DNA from: Ulva prolifera
Taxonomy: Eukaryota; Chlorophyta; Ulvophyceae; Ulvales; Ulvaceae
Reading direction: 5' to 3'
DNA length: 64,000 nt
Assembly: GCA_023078555.1 (NCBI GenBank)
Contig: CM041197.1
Location: forward strand, 496,001-560,000
Part shown: positions 1 through 9,350 of the stretch, in pieces
Layout of the letters: every line of letters starts with the position of its first letter
Numbering within the stretch: the stretch's first letter is position 1
Program-made: the position numbers and the translations under genes
Notes under the pieces: model-generated
The model's input: the letters and a program-made list of their open reading frames with translations, nothing else
Told to the model about the DNA's origin: nothing
The model's database searches: none

Positions 1-480
1 ATTTTGTCCATGAGGACAGTGGCCTGTGGGTGGCAATGAGCGAGCTTGTCCAACGCTTGGACCGAGAGGAAGTGGTTTGTCCCAACGCACTCTGGGTGGC
101 GGGTGGATCGGTACTTGGTGATGCGTTTGAACACTTGCATGCACCTCTCCAGCCACCACTCTGCCGCAAACGCAGTTGGTCCGCAGTGACGTGCCTGCTC
201 GGCAACATGTGCCATGCAGGTGTGCAGTTGGAAGGTCATCAGCTCGTTCGTACCGAAATGCTGTTGTATCAGGACACTGTACTGAAACAATGCCTCCTGT
301 GCTGCATCGATGTGCTCCGGTTGATGCTGTCCGTCCTGGTAGCGCATGAAGTATACTGTTGCTGTGCGCAGGTGACCCCACATCTCCATGATCCTCTCGT
401 CAACGCCTGCTTCGTGGAGAGCATACGACGCAACAGTGTCTGCCCATGTGAGTATGTCTTCCATTGTGAGGTTGGATCCG
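1..480 (-). CDS. TNP2-like transposase, C-terminal exon (partial, runs off window)
   Basis: This exon has no start codon of its own. It begins after the acceptor ATTTTTGCAG (minus strand, ends at 481) and stays open for 159 codons to the window edge. Its translation contains LTMEDILTWADTVASY, then a helix-rich stretch and the block FQLHTCMAHVAEQA-RHCGPTAFAAEWWLERCMQV followed by FKRITKYRSTRHPE. The pattern (HLxxHxxxxxxxxGP, WWxER, K, RHPE) is the one found after the catalytic core in plant and fungal CACTA/Plavaka transposases. A plus-strand frame of 205 codons over the same bases shows no motif and is taken as a shadow. The exon starts with one base left over, so the preceding exon should end in phase 2. 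Confidence 0.65.
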
Positions 481-549
481 CTGCAAAAATCAGAGTGTGT
501 CAGCAGTGCTTATGCTGGCGTATTGCTGGGCTGCATCTCAGATTGCATA

Positions 550-909
550 TCATGCAACGGCTCGATCAAGCAGGAACCCCCACAGACACACGCATTGTCG
601 ATTGCTGCCCTCGACGCGGTCAGGTGAGCTGGCATCGCACTGTATGATGTCAGGGAGCGCTGCTGTGAAGCAGGTGGTTCCCCGCAGCTCCTGAACTTTT
701 CGTTTTATGACCGCGCGTGCCTCTTTCGACAAGATGATGTCGTCGCCCCACCGCAATACTCTCTTGCCACTGCGCGCCATGAGCGCCCAAAATCCTTTGA
801 TCAGTCCGTTGCAAAATGCATGTGCGAGCGGGATGCGGTGCATCGCTGCCGGCCTGCATAGGAGACATCGCCATATGTTGGGTGCAGCGAGTTTGGAAGG
901 CTTCTGCAT
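550..909 (-). CDS. TNP2-like transposase exon with MHRIPLAHAF motif
   Basis: The minus-strand block encodes IWRCLLCRPAAMHRIPLAHAF followed by NGLIKGFWALM. This matches the DxMHxxxLGxxKxxWxxL region of TNP2 transposases that lies just downstream of the CPRC zinc pair. The last 25 residues or so before the stop at 550 probably lie past the true donor and are intronic, because the next recognisable exon (1-480) resumes in another frame. Exact exon ends were not fixed. Confidence 0.55.
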   Translation of the reverse strand: MQKPSKLAAPNIWRCLLCRPAAMHRIPLAHAFCNGLIKGFWALMARSGKRVLRWGDDIILSKEARAVIKRKVQELRGTTCFTAALPDIIQCDASSPDRVEGSNRQCVCLWGFLLDRAVA

Positions 910-1044
910 AGATGCACTGTCTACCCAGTCACTGAATTGTCACGTCTCAGGCAATATCTGCTGATCGCATGGCTCCTCCTTTCGACTCTAGCCAGGCCTG
1001 GGCTAGGTGCGAACATTTCGGACACAGATGAGGCTGTAAGCTCA

Positions 1045-1248
1045 CCTGTAATAGGGGAGACAGCTGAACACGCATTTCCCGGTGCGTCCTATGTCCAGGT
1101 GCTTCTTATTGAATTGTTCCATGAATGCCTTCAGGGCGCTTTCGTAGACTGCAAGTGTCCACCTTGTGAGATTGCGGTGTGCTGTCGTACGGTGCACAAC
1201 GAGCGTGCTTGCCTGTGGTGACAATCTGTTGTTCGGAGACTGGCACAT
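1045..1248 (-). CDS. probable small transposase exon
   Basis: A minus-strand open block encodes ESALKAFMEQFNKKHLDIGRTGKC and ends at a GTGAGC donor. It lies between two recognised transposase blocks and on the same strand. It resembles the linker between the CPRC zinc pair and the MHxxPL block, but I recognise no diagnostic motif in it. The start is uncertain. Confidence 0.35.
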
Positions 1249-1263
1249 ATCTTGTGTGGAAGG

Positions 1264-2463
1264 TCAGTAGTACATACCCTGTGCTCTGGCTTGCACTGTG
1301 GCATTCGGTCCGAGTTCTGCCAGACCTTCATTGAGCCCCTGCATGTACTTCTCTCTTTCTGCTTCGGTCGCCAATAAAGCTGTATCTGAAAGGATGTCGT
1401 CGAGCTCATCATCTATGAAGAGCAGGGCAGCAGCCTCTTTGTCGAATGTCCCGTCATCAGCGCTGTACTGAAAGTTATCATGTTTCTCCAATGTGCAACC
1501 AATTGGCAACATGCGGGGATGGTGCCTCTGCGCTTTGCAGGATGCAGCGCCATACGCAGTGGCTTTCAGCTTGATGTCTCCGGGCGAGCCGTCTTCATTG
1601 GGCTTCTTTTTGGACGCCATGAGCATGCAGCGCGGGCACCCGGTCCTCGCCGCCGCTCCCACACTGCGGCGCATCTTGGCGGCGAAGGGGGTGTCCCCAT
1701 GCAGCCCAATGAGGACTGGAAACCAGTGCTCCAACTGAATAGGTGGGACTCCCTGGGCTGCCTCGGCGGCCAGCTTCATAGCATCTTCTGCAGCTGAAAG
1801 CTGTGTCTTCGCAAGTGCTTCAGCAGCAGCCTTTGCTGCACTCTGAGGGTGATCCTCTTTGTCTTGGAGGGTCGCACCATGGCGCACTTTCGCTTCCTCA
1901 ACAGCTGCAGCGGCTTCATCTGCTGCTGCGTGTAGGGGGTGACGTGTGCTCCACACCACAGGGACCCCGTCAATGACTGCATGGACCAAACCGTTACTTT
2001 TATGCCTCCAGTTCTACCTGGGCAGTTTGAAAATAGCAGACGCTCACCGTTCGGAGTGTGTGAGGGGGCGTGGGCCCCAAGGAAATCCGCAGTTCCCCGC
2101 AGTATGTGATCCAAAGTAGCGGGCTCTGTGGGGCCCTCAATGATAATGATTGGGGTGACTGCCCTCCCCGTCTGCACTAGGTGCATTGGCAAATCTTCAC
2201 ACTTCATGGATATGACGGTGGCCGTCCGCGTGCCCCAATTGAGAAGCTGCACCCCATCCCCACCTATGCTGATCAGCATTGTCAGCACATTGGCCATCAT
2301 GAGCGCGCCTGCACAGTCATCATTCAGATCTTTGAAAGCCGGAGATCCGTAAAATGAGCTGGGATCGTTGACTGTTCGATGTAGTTTCTCTTTGATGCAC
2401 TGCCTGATTTCAGGGTCTTCCAGGAACTTCTTCATGGCACGTTCGATCCCGAGATCCCACATC
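1264..2463 (-). CDS. TNP2-like transposase core block, with a probable frameshift
   Basis: The block begins after the acceptor TGTGTGTGTGCAG (minus strand, 2464) with MWDLGIERAMKKF and runs through ISIGGDGVQLLNWGTRTATV, LPMHLVQTGRAVTPIIIIEG and DHILRGTADFL. These are the D-G-x-x-x-x-N and iiPGP segments of TNP2 proteins, where catalytic acidic residues are expected. Near 2005 the frame shifts by one at a run of A. It continues as NGLVHAVIDGVPVVW, an Ala/Glu-rich insertion, then FPVLIGLHGDTPFAAKM and the zinc pair CPRC. The Ala-rich segment looks like a coiled coil. The block ends near a GTATGT donor. The shift could be a sequencing error or a real lesion. Confidence 0.68.
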
Positions 2464-2469
2464 CTGCAC

Positions 2470-3763
2470 ACACACACATCCGCACAAACTCAAACGAAAT
2501 CAACACTGCAGTGTACGACACATCATGATCAAGTACAGGTTCGTTGTTGTGTGAGTGTGAGGCAAACCGTTTGGATGCCTGCAGGTGTCCACCACTCGGC
2601 TTGAAGCGTCGCCCCACATGGCAGTGCGGGCATATTTCATTTCGGTGGGCTTCCCACTCGCTCTTTTGGATCTTGGGGAACACATGGCTGCATTTTGGGA
2701 GAGGGCATAAGTGGTGCTCAAACGTCGAGGCTGGTTCCACTCGATTAGCCTTCTTCAACTCATGGTAGCTCCTGTACGTGCCTGTGCACTGATGACCTCG
2801 ACCACTGGAGCAACAGATCTGTACGATGGGATCCTCATGTGTGCAAGCAAACATGTAAACACGACGGTGTTGTAGGGAAACACACTTGGGACCCTTGTAG
2901 CCTTCGGGCATCACCTGGTCCAACATCTTGCACAGAAGATCGGCTCTGTCATCATGTATTGATCCTGTTTTGATGCGGAACATAGCATAGCAGAATTGTT
3001 GGACAGTGTACTGACAACCTGGGTACAATGGCTGGAGCATGTGCTCCTTGGACCATGCGTCGGGAGTCTCCGGGTCTGCTCCAGCATCATCGTCCACATC
3101 GTCCACCATGACGTTGGGCAGGCCATGTTGCTGGAAGAAAGCCTCAGCGTCTGCAGGGTGGTCTTGCAACTCCGGGTTTTCATCCACCACTCCCCCCCGC
3201 ATGACAAACATCTCGGTGTCAGCTTGAGCTGGGTCTGTGGCATGAAGCTCCTGCACAAGCGGGGAGTGGTGGTGCTCGGCGTATGCAGGTGAAAGGTACA
3301 TGAACAGTACTCCAATGTACACGGGCTGGCCTCTACAGTGGAGCACTTGGTTGGATATACCAACGACATGGACTGCTAGAGTTCTTGCTTCCACCATGGT
3401 GTTGTCGCTTGTACTGCAATGTGATTGGTCACTCGCCGTGCATGAGTTTGAACCAGGCCATGGAGCCCCCACCTGTAAGTAGTCCAGCATCTCCTCTGGG
3501 AAACGGGTGGCTGCCGTCCCGGAGTCATCCTCGTCGCCAGCAAAATACTCCAGCATGGATGCAGCTATCTCGCTTGCTGAGACGTTAGACGTGTCCCTTG
3601 AATGTTCACAGTCTCGCTCATGACATGGGCAGCCTGCACTGCGAATACTACTTGTGCACTTGGAGGGTGCACGTGTAGTGTGCTCATGTAGGCTTTCTCT
3701 CACAGGCTTGTGTGGTCTCCTTCGAGGACAGCCCACCACCACGGCCACCTGTCGCGACTCCAC
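2470..3763 (-). CDS. TNP2-like transposase N-proximal exon with several Cys/His pairs
   Basis: A minus-strand frame open for more than 400 codons. The N-terminal third is low complexity and acidic (DDVDDDAGADPETPDAW). It is followed by FCYAMFRIKTGSIHDDRAD, typical of the weakly conserved region before the CACTA core, and by two candidate zinc sites: HHLCPLPKCSHVFPK and ICPHCHVGRRFKP. The CPHC...RR/RF pattern corresponds to the CPxCxxxRY motif found immediately before the catalytic core of TNP2 proteins. The donor joining this exon to the next one at 2463 lies somewhere in 2470-2600 and was not resolved. The last residues of the open frame, which read into a CA repeat, are not part of the protein. 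Confidence 0.62.
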
Positions 3764-3781
3764 GTTGAGCGCACACCGAAT

Positions 3782-4201
3782 TCAAGATAATTGGAACGTA
3801 CGATCACTGTGTTGATCATGTATCAGCCCCGGGCCAGTTGAATGATCGCCGCGTTCATGGGACACGTCTGTCCTGCAGTGCTGATGGTCTGTCGAAGCGC
3901 TGTCCTTGCTGGCCAATCGCTTAGCCTCCTCTGCTCGACGCCCCCAGTAAGCTTCTTCAGCTGCAATGTCCTGCTCATCGCGCGGTTTCCGGCATTTGAT
4001 GACTCCGTCATTGACTGTCTGGACATCGAAATGATACCTCATGCGATTGATCGTCCTGCAGCGGCCGAGGCAGTCCGGGCACTGGTACACGCCATTGGAG
4101 AAGAAGCAACGTTTCTTTCCTACGATACAAGACCCCATGATCGAGGTAACAGTAATTTGCTGACTTGTATATTTATTGCGTCGCAACCGTTCCGTACTCA
4201 A
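3782..4201 (-). CDS. transposase N-terminal exon with zinc-finger-like segment
   Basis: An open frame of 139 codons upstream of the large transposase exon and on the same strand. It contains YQCPDCLGRCRTINRMRYHF, a Cys2...His pattern like a degenerate C2H2 or BED finger, and a basic/acidic helix EEAYWGRRAEEAKRLA. N-terminal DNA-binding fingers are common in CACTA transposases. The join to the 3763 start is unknown; either an intron or a separate initiation is possible. Confidence 0.45.
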   Translation of the reverse strand: MSTERLRRNKYTSQQITVTSIMGSCIVGKKRCFFSNGVYQCPDCLGRCRTINRMRYHFDVQTVNDGVIKCRKPRDEQDIAAEEAYWGRRAEEAKRLASKDSASTDHQHCRTDVSHERGDHSTGPGLIHDQHSDRTFQLS

Positions 4202-4498
4202 AACAAATGCAGTACTGGTGTGTAATGGACAAACAGCTGTGGGTACATCGGAGGGGTGCGCTATTGCAGAGGTGCTGCACCCTCATATGGCATCAGTGAG
4301 GGGTCCGCCACTCGACCGGACGGGGTTGTGTTGTTGACTTCAGGCGTGTTAACAAATGCGAGGCTTCAACAGCAAGGTCGTGGTTGTAAGCGTCCACACT
4401 CACACCTACCTCACAGGTGTGCCCTGCAGCCCAGACCGTCCTACAAGCCGCAATACCTTTCGCTGCCACCTATTTCTGGTGCATGCATATGGGTTCAC

Positions 4499-5470
4499 CT
4501 CACATGCCTGGCAGCAATTGCTACGATGCATCGGTAGCCGATAAGCAGTGCCAGAAAGCGCCCCCCGAACACCCGGCGCCGGAGTCCTGTGAGCAGGAGA
4601 GCAGCAGTGAAGCTGAAATGGTGCAGAGCACATGTTTGACAGGTCAGGCAAATGGTGTGAGGTTCTGATTGGTACACATGCCTGGCAGCAATTGCTGCGA
4701 TACATCGGTAGCCGATCAGCAGTGCCAGAAATCGCCCTCCGGACACCCGGCGCCGGAGTCCTGTGAGCTGCAGCGCAGCAGTGAAGCTGAAATGGTGCAG
4801 AGCACATGTTTGACAGGTCAGGCAAATGGTGTGAGGTTCTGATTGGTACACATGCCTGGCAGCAATTGCTGCGATACATCGGTAGCCGATCAGCAGTGCC
4901 AGAAATCGCCCTCCGGACACCCGGCGCCGGAGTCCTGTGAGCAGGAGAGCAGCAGTGAAGCTGAAATGGTGCAGAGCACATGTTTGACAGGTCAGGCAAA
5001 TGGTGTGAGGTTCTGATTGGTACACATGCCTGGCAGCAATTGCTGCGATACGTCGGTAGCCGATCAGCAGTGCCAGAAATCGCCCTCCGGACACCCGGCG
5101 CCGGAGTCCTGTGAGCTGCAGCGCAGCAGTGAAGCTGAAATTGTGCAGAGCACATGTTCGACAGGTCAGGCAAATGGTGTGAGGTTCTGATTGGTACACA
5201 TGCCTGGCAGCAATTGCTGCGATACATCGGTAGCCGATCAGCAGTGCCAGAAATCGCGCTCCGGACACCCGGCGCCGGAGTCCTGTGAGCTGCAGCGCAG
5301 CAGTGAAGCTGAAATGGTGCAGAGCACATGTTTGACAGGTCAGGCAAATGGTGTGAGGTTCTGATTGGTACACATGCCTGGCAGCAATTGCTGCGATACA
5401 TCGGTAGCCGATCAGCAGTGCCAGAAATCGCGCTCCGGACACCCGGCGCCGGAGTCCTGTGAGCTGCAGG
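4499..5470. repeat. 174-bp tandem repeat array (about 5.6 copies)
   Basis: Units begin with CATGCCTGGCAGCAATTGCT at 4503, 4677, 4851, 5025, 5199 and 5373, exactly 174 bp apart; the last unit is cut near 5470. Copies differ by only a few substitutions, for example the GAGCAGGAGAGC and GAGCTGCAGCGC variants. Because 174 is a multiple of three, several frames stay open through the array: 363 and 315 codons on the minus strand. The two overlapping frames predict unrelated repetitive peptides, one Cys-rich and one hydrophobic. There is no reason to call either coding. The array sits between the transposase and a possible transposon end, where CACTA elements often carry subterminal repeats. Confidence 0.95.
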
Positions 5471-5817
5471 ACTTTGTGGTGCTAAAGTGAGCGCCACGTC
5501 TGCGCTACACAGTGCATGCTGTAGTGTATGAAGCTATTGGGAAGGCCCGTGGGCAACGGAGTGGTGAGCGTACGGGAGTCACAGGTCTGGCACTAGTACC
5601 TGCTATGTCTAGCTTGGTGTAATTGTCGAGAGTCCCCATGCCAGTCATGAAACCGTGTGCTACCTGCAGTAGAAAAGTGCACTGGTTGCTGCTAGTTGCG
5701 CATGCATGACAGTCACGGACAGACACCATTGCACAGCAGCACACGCCCTTGGACACGACGTCCCTGCAGGCAGGTTGAACTCATAGCCACTGCAAAGTCA
5801 CAGCCCCTGTTGCTGAC
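5471..5817. other. spacer; possible CACTA terminus at 5520-5526
   Basis: No coding signal. It contains TGTAGTG at 5520-5526, which read inward on the minus strand is CACTACAGCATGCACTG and could be the right end of the transposon at the window start. Its partner would lie left of the window, so this stays a suggestion. Confidence 0.3.
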
Positions 5818-6912
5818 ATGGCCGTGCATGTGAACCCTCACCCGCCCAGGCCTCGGCCGTGCCCGAAACCTCTCATGGCGCCCAGGCTCTGCCCTCCATC
5901 TTCCCTGCGGCTGCTCCCGCATGTACTGCCGCCACCGATGCCGCTCTCCTCGGCGCAGCCGTCCTCGGCACAGCCGTCCTCGGCGCCGCTGCACTCCGCG
6001 CACACTCGCCCCGCGCCAACTCCGCGGTCGACCCCTGGCCGGCTCTCCGTGCCACTGCTCAGCCTATCTCCGACACCTCCCCTGCCTCGGACGTGCCCGC
6101 TCCCTCCCATGGCACCCAGGCTTCCCTTACTGTCACATACGCAGCTGTTGTCTCTGCCTCGGGGTGTGCCCCCTGTGTCACACCTGCCACCGACGCCGGC
6201 GCGACCCCCACCCCGGCTGAGCCCGTGGCAGCGGCGCCGGCGCCGGCGCCGGCGGCGGGCCACGTGCATGACGCCGCTGGCCCTCGGCGGCCTCCGGCGG
6301 CCGGGCAGCGTTCGCACCGATCTGCCACCGTCCGGAGTTCCCCTTCGGCTCCTCCTCCCCGGTCGCGCAGAGGCGCTCAGCGCGGTGACGTTCTTGCGTT
6401 ATTCTCGAGGATCCGGCTTGCCGGTGATCGGCGACGTGTGCGTACGCGTGTCTCACCCGCTGGCCGGCTCCAATGTCCGCTCAGCGGCCACCTGTGACGG
6501 CGCCGCCGCGGCGAAGTCCGACCAGCGCACGCGCGACAAATATGGTCGGGCGGGCTCCGGCGCATTCACCCTGGTGCCGCTCTCTCACGAGACGTACAGC
6601 AGGATTGGCCCGGCCGCATTCGCATTCCTGAACCGCCTTGCTGACGTTGCTGCAGGTTCGGGTGCAGCCTCTCGGCGGCTGTTCTTGGAACATGCGATGC
6701 GTGACCTCTCCACAACGCTGTGCCGCGCGGTGGCTTGGCAGGTGGACGCCGCTGCCTCACTGATGGCACGTCATGCGGGCAAGGCAGCTTTGACGGTGCT
6801 GGCAGTCCCGTCCGATGACCTCGAGACCGGGTGGCCTGTGAGCGGCGTGAGCTCACGCCGCTCACAGGCCACCCAGTCTGAGCGGCGCTGCGCGCCCGCC
6901 CGGGCTGCCTGA
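5818..6912 (+). mobile_element. 5'-truncated retroelement remnant (C-terminal part of a LINE-type polyprotein)
   Basis: One plus-strand frame is open for 364 codons. Its second half reads GDVCVRVSHPLAGSNVRSAA, then KSDQRTRDKYG, FTLVPLSHETYSRIGPAAFA, LNRLADVAA and LEHAMRDLSTTLCRAVAWQV. This run (HPLA..., basic KYG stretch, VPLxxETYxRxGPxA, LxxLSxxLCRxxA) is the C-terminal tail that follows reverse transcriptase in many algal and plant non-LTR retroelements. No catalytic RT motif is present, so the element is truncated. The first 450 bp are Pro/Ala-rich low complexity with a GGCGCC triplet run near 6233-6255, and a second frame there (5859-6497) also stays open. Assignment is from memory of the family pattern. 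Confidence 0.55.
6829..6874. repeat. 46-bp perfect spacerless palindrome
   Basis: Both arms (GGGTGGCCTGTGAGCGG... and its exact complement) meet at GAGCTC with no mismatch over 23 bp per arm. It lies just past the conserved retroelement tail and could fold into a terminator-like hairpin in a transcript. Confidence 0.95.
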
Positions 6913-7394
6913 TGGGCGGTCGTTGCTGCGTACGCCCGCGGCCTTGTCCGCATTGTTGTAGTGGTGGCTCTGACGTACCGCGCTTCGCATCTGTCTCCCC
7001 CGTGTGTCTGCGCGTGGCCCGCCATTGTGGCGCGGCCGGGTGGTTTGGGCAGGCTGGGCTGGTCTTTGGGGGTTGCGGGTATGTTTTCGCGGTTGGGCGG
7101 GGTGGAGTGCGGGGGCTGGGCGGAGGGGGGTTTTGCTGGGGGAGGCGGGGGCCTCCCCGGGGCGGGGGTTGTTGCTGGGGTTTCGCTGTTTCTGTGCTCG
7201 GCGGCCTTGGCTGCATGTGCTTTCAGGGCTCTTGCGCCTAGCTGGTGGGCCGGGTGCGGGTGGGGGTGGGCGTGTGGGTGTGGGTGTGCTTGGGGGTGTT
7301 GGGTGGGAGGCTTGTGTTTGTCGCTGGGTGGGTGTGGTCGTGTGTGTGGCTGTGTGGCTGTGGCCGGCACGGGTGCTGACGTTGCGTGGGTGTG
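6913..7394 (+). repeat. G-rich / GT-rich low-complexity tract
   Basis: The plus strand is strongly G-rich, with many runs of three to six G (7080-7175), and then becomes a (GTGTGGG)n-like tract (7255-7370). It gives open frames on both strands (Gly/Trp-rich on plus, Pro/Thr/His-rich on minus) that have biased composition and no domains. I do not call a gene here. Confidence 0.8.
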
Positions 7395-7490
7395 TTGATG
7401 TGTGCTGCGTGTGCCTTGTTGCGTGGTGTGCGGTTCCCCTGGTTGTTGCTCGCGGTGTTACCTGCCTTGCTTGCTTTGTCCTCAAGGACA
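7395..7490 (+). repeat. dispersed repeat copy (family R1)
   Basis: This segment (TGCGTGTGCCTTGTTGCGTG ... TGCTTGCTTTGTCC) resembles copies near 9975-10068, 15172-15252 (minus), 22085-22170 (minus), 25280-25362, 29995-30095, 51015-51215 and 57345-57535. Shared features are a central CGCGGTGCTACCTGCC-like core and a 3' end TTTGTCCTTGTAACACAC. Confidence 0.55.
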
Positions 7491-7491
7491 T

Positions 7492-7551
7492 CTGCGGTGA
7501 CATCGTGGTGTGTATTACAAGCTTGTAATACGCACCACGATGTCACCGCAG
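7492..7551. repeat. 60-bp near-perfect palindrome
   Basis: Arms of 30 bp with one mismatch meet at AAGCTT (7519-7524). The outer sequence is CTGCGGTGACATCGTGGTG. It follows directly after a dispersed repeat copy. Confidence 0.95.
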
Positions 7552-7836
7552 CTATGTGCCAGATGGCCCACGAAAGCACATGCTGGTAAACAATACTTAT
7601 ATAAGCATTAATGCAGCTTCGGTAGATCCAAGGATACCGTTTATGATGTGTACCACTGGTCACCGATCATTGCGACGCAGCATGTGCTCAAGCACATCTC
7701 GCCCAGCCTGAGGACACTGATGCGAGGTGCCACGGCTGCATGCATGCGCTGTCTCAGCCGCGCTTTCCGATGCTGAACCCGTCCACAGAGCTGTGTGCTT
7801 GTCTCCGCACGCATGACGTGGCCCGTCCCTCTGCAG

Positions 7837-9350
7837 GCTCCGTTCACATAGCTGGAACTCCTCGAAGAGCTCCTGGCTGAGCTGTCTGCTGGGCGTGCGC
7901 GCGAAGACCTGCGCGGCAACGATGCTGGCTCCCAAGAGCTCCCGCCGCCCACAGGCAGAAACCCTGGCAGTCCTCCGGGCCTTGCCAAAGGATGTACTCG
8001 TCGCGCATGGGGTAGTCCGGATCCAGCGGGGGGGACGGGGTCATATGCATTGAGCTACCAGCCCGGAGCGTGCTGCTGCTGGACGGCCGCGGCGCCCATT
8101 TCGAGGACGTCACCTTCTCAAGTGCACCTTTGCCCATGCATGTGCCACAAGGCCTTTGCTCGGCGCCCGACTGACACTCACAATGACCTATAGCTAGCGA
8201 CTTTGCACGGCACGTGTTCGATGACGGCGCATCTACTGAGGTGCACGACAGCGGGGTGTTGGGCCCCGACGCAGGCGCCGTCATCTCCCACAGCAGCCTG
8301 GCGCTGCTGCTTCAGGCGGCTGTGCAGCTGCCTGCGGGTGTCGGCGCAGCTTTCCGACAGGCCGTGCGCGTCGACGATCGTGGCTGGCCTGCCCATGGCG
8401 GCGGTGTCCTGCACCAGAGCTGTGCGCTGCTGGAGCAGTCAGCGCTGCTGGAGCATGCGAGGACGCACTGGAACGTTTCGAGTTGTGGCGGTTGCACGAG
8501 GTGTACGAGCTCTGGCCCAGTCCTTCTCGCGTCTTCTTGCCGCTGCGTCGTCTACGGGACGGCGGCAGGGGTGTTTGTCTCTGCCAACGTGACTCTGGTG
8601 GACACTCAAATCCGAGAGTTGGGTGCAGACGCAGGAGGGGACCCGTGCGGACCGGTGTTGACGACCGTGGAAGGCGCTGCCACGCAGCTGCTGCGCATCA
8701 GCATCGCTGGCTCGCGCTTGTTAACCCGCGCTACGGACAGCAACCTGACTGCGGTGGACTGCTCCGTTGCGAGGCTGCCAGTTGCCACTGAAGCATGCGT
8801 CGCTTCCGACGCAATGCAACTCAGCTCCAGCAGGGCACTGGAGTCCGCAGCCATTCTGGCTTTCCACTGCATCAACACTACTGACACCGTCCAGGGCGGC
8901 GCCATATGAATATTCAGGGCTTCTGTTCCGGCATGATTCTGCAGTTTACGGAGGGCATGGCGCGGAGCCCCGACGTAGCTAGCATTCGTGTGCAAGGGGG
9001 TGACGATAGCCTTCTGCAACGTGGGGGTCTACATGACAGCGCACTCTAGCTCTGCCGTTCAGATCTCTGCAGAGCTCAGTCAGTGCACTGTGGCAGATGG
9101 AGGTATGGGCGCGTGCGTGGAGGGCTCGGCGGTGTTTCGCGTGCAGGGGTGCCGGTTCACCGATGCTCATGAGGTTGCCATACACGCTTACGGCTGTGCC
9201 GACATCGCAGTTGTTTGCAGGAAGGTCGAGTCATGCCCTGTAGGAATCATGGTGAGCGGTGTAGTCTCTGCACTCAGTGGAGGCTCCTGCGCGGCGTTAA
9301 ACTTGTGTCGACGTCATGTTTCTCTGTGTGCGTGCAGGCTGGCGATATAG
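7837..9350 (+). pseudogene. decayed beta-helix gene (relative of G0, inverted)
   Basis: From 7837, after acceptor CTGCAG, the plus strand matches exon 2 of G0: APFT-stop-LELLEELLAEL here against EPFRCLDELLAEL in G0. An in-frame TAG and later frame changes break it. The exon still ends in VLLLDGRGAHFEDVTF before GTGCAC at 8122. From 8214 a frame open for 231 codons continues with beta-helix rungs such as VSANVTLVDTQIREL, LLRISIAGSRLLTR and LTAVDCSVARL, which line up with TLVDTHI, LLRTSLVATR and LVAVDCSADW of G0. A last piece (8988-9350) matches the later rungs. The start of the helix is missing and the C-terminal Cys/His block is absent. Confidence 0.7.

Larger units (their letters stand above)
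1..4201 (-). mobile_element. CACTA/En-Spm-like DNA transposon, transposase gene (5' part of element, truncated by window edge)
   Basis: The minus strand carries a set of consecutive coding blocks that together read as a TNP2-like (Transposase_21 type) transposase: a short zinc-finger-like N-terminal block (3782-4201), a large block with several Cys/His pairs (2470-3763), the catalytic-core-like block (1264-2463), and C-terminal blocks (1045-1248, 550-909, 1-480). The order of motifs matches plant and algal CACTA transposases: a CPHC zinc pair, a GDGVQLLNWG segment, an IIIIEGP segment, GDTPFAAKM...CPRC, MHRIPLAHAF, and a final HCGP...WWLERCMQVFKR helix region. At least one apparent frameshift (near 2005) and several introns interrupt the reading, so the copy may be inactive. 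The left end lies outside the window. A possible right terminus is noted at 5520-5526. Confidence 0.72.

Noticed and set aside
30-647. Plus-strand frame of 205 codons at the window start
   Set aside because: It is antisense to the recognised transposase C-terminal exon and has no family motif.
4499-5470. CRISPR array
   Set aside because: Units are 174 bp and contiguous with no unique spacers; the context is eukaryotic.
4406-5497. Minus-strand frames of 363 and 315 codons with repetitive peptides
   Set aside because: Both are open only because the 174-bp repeat has a period divisible by three; no start context, domain or codon evidence favours either.
6566-7503. Overlapping Pro/Thr/His-rich minus-strand frames
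   Set aside because: They are low-complexity translations of a G-rich tract and include the palindrome; no domain.
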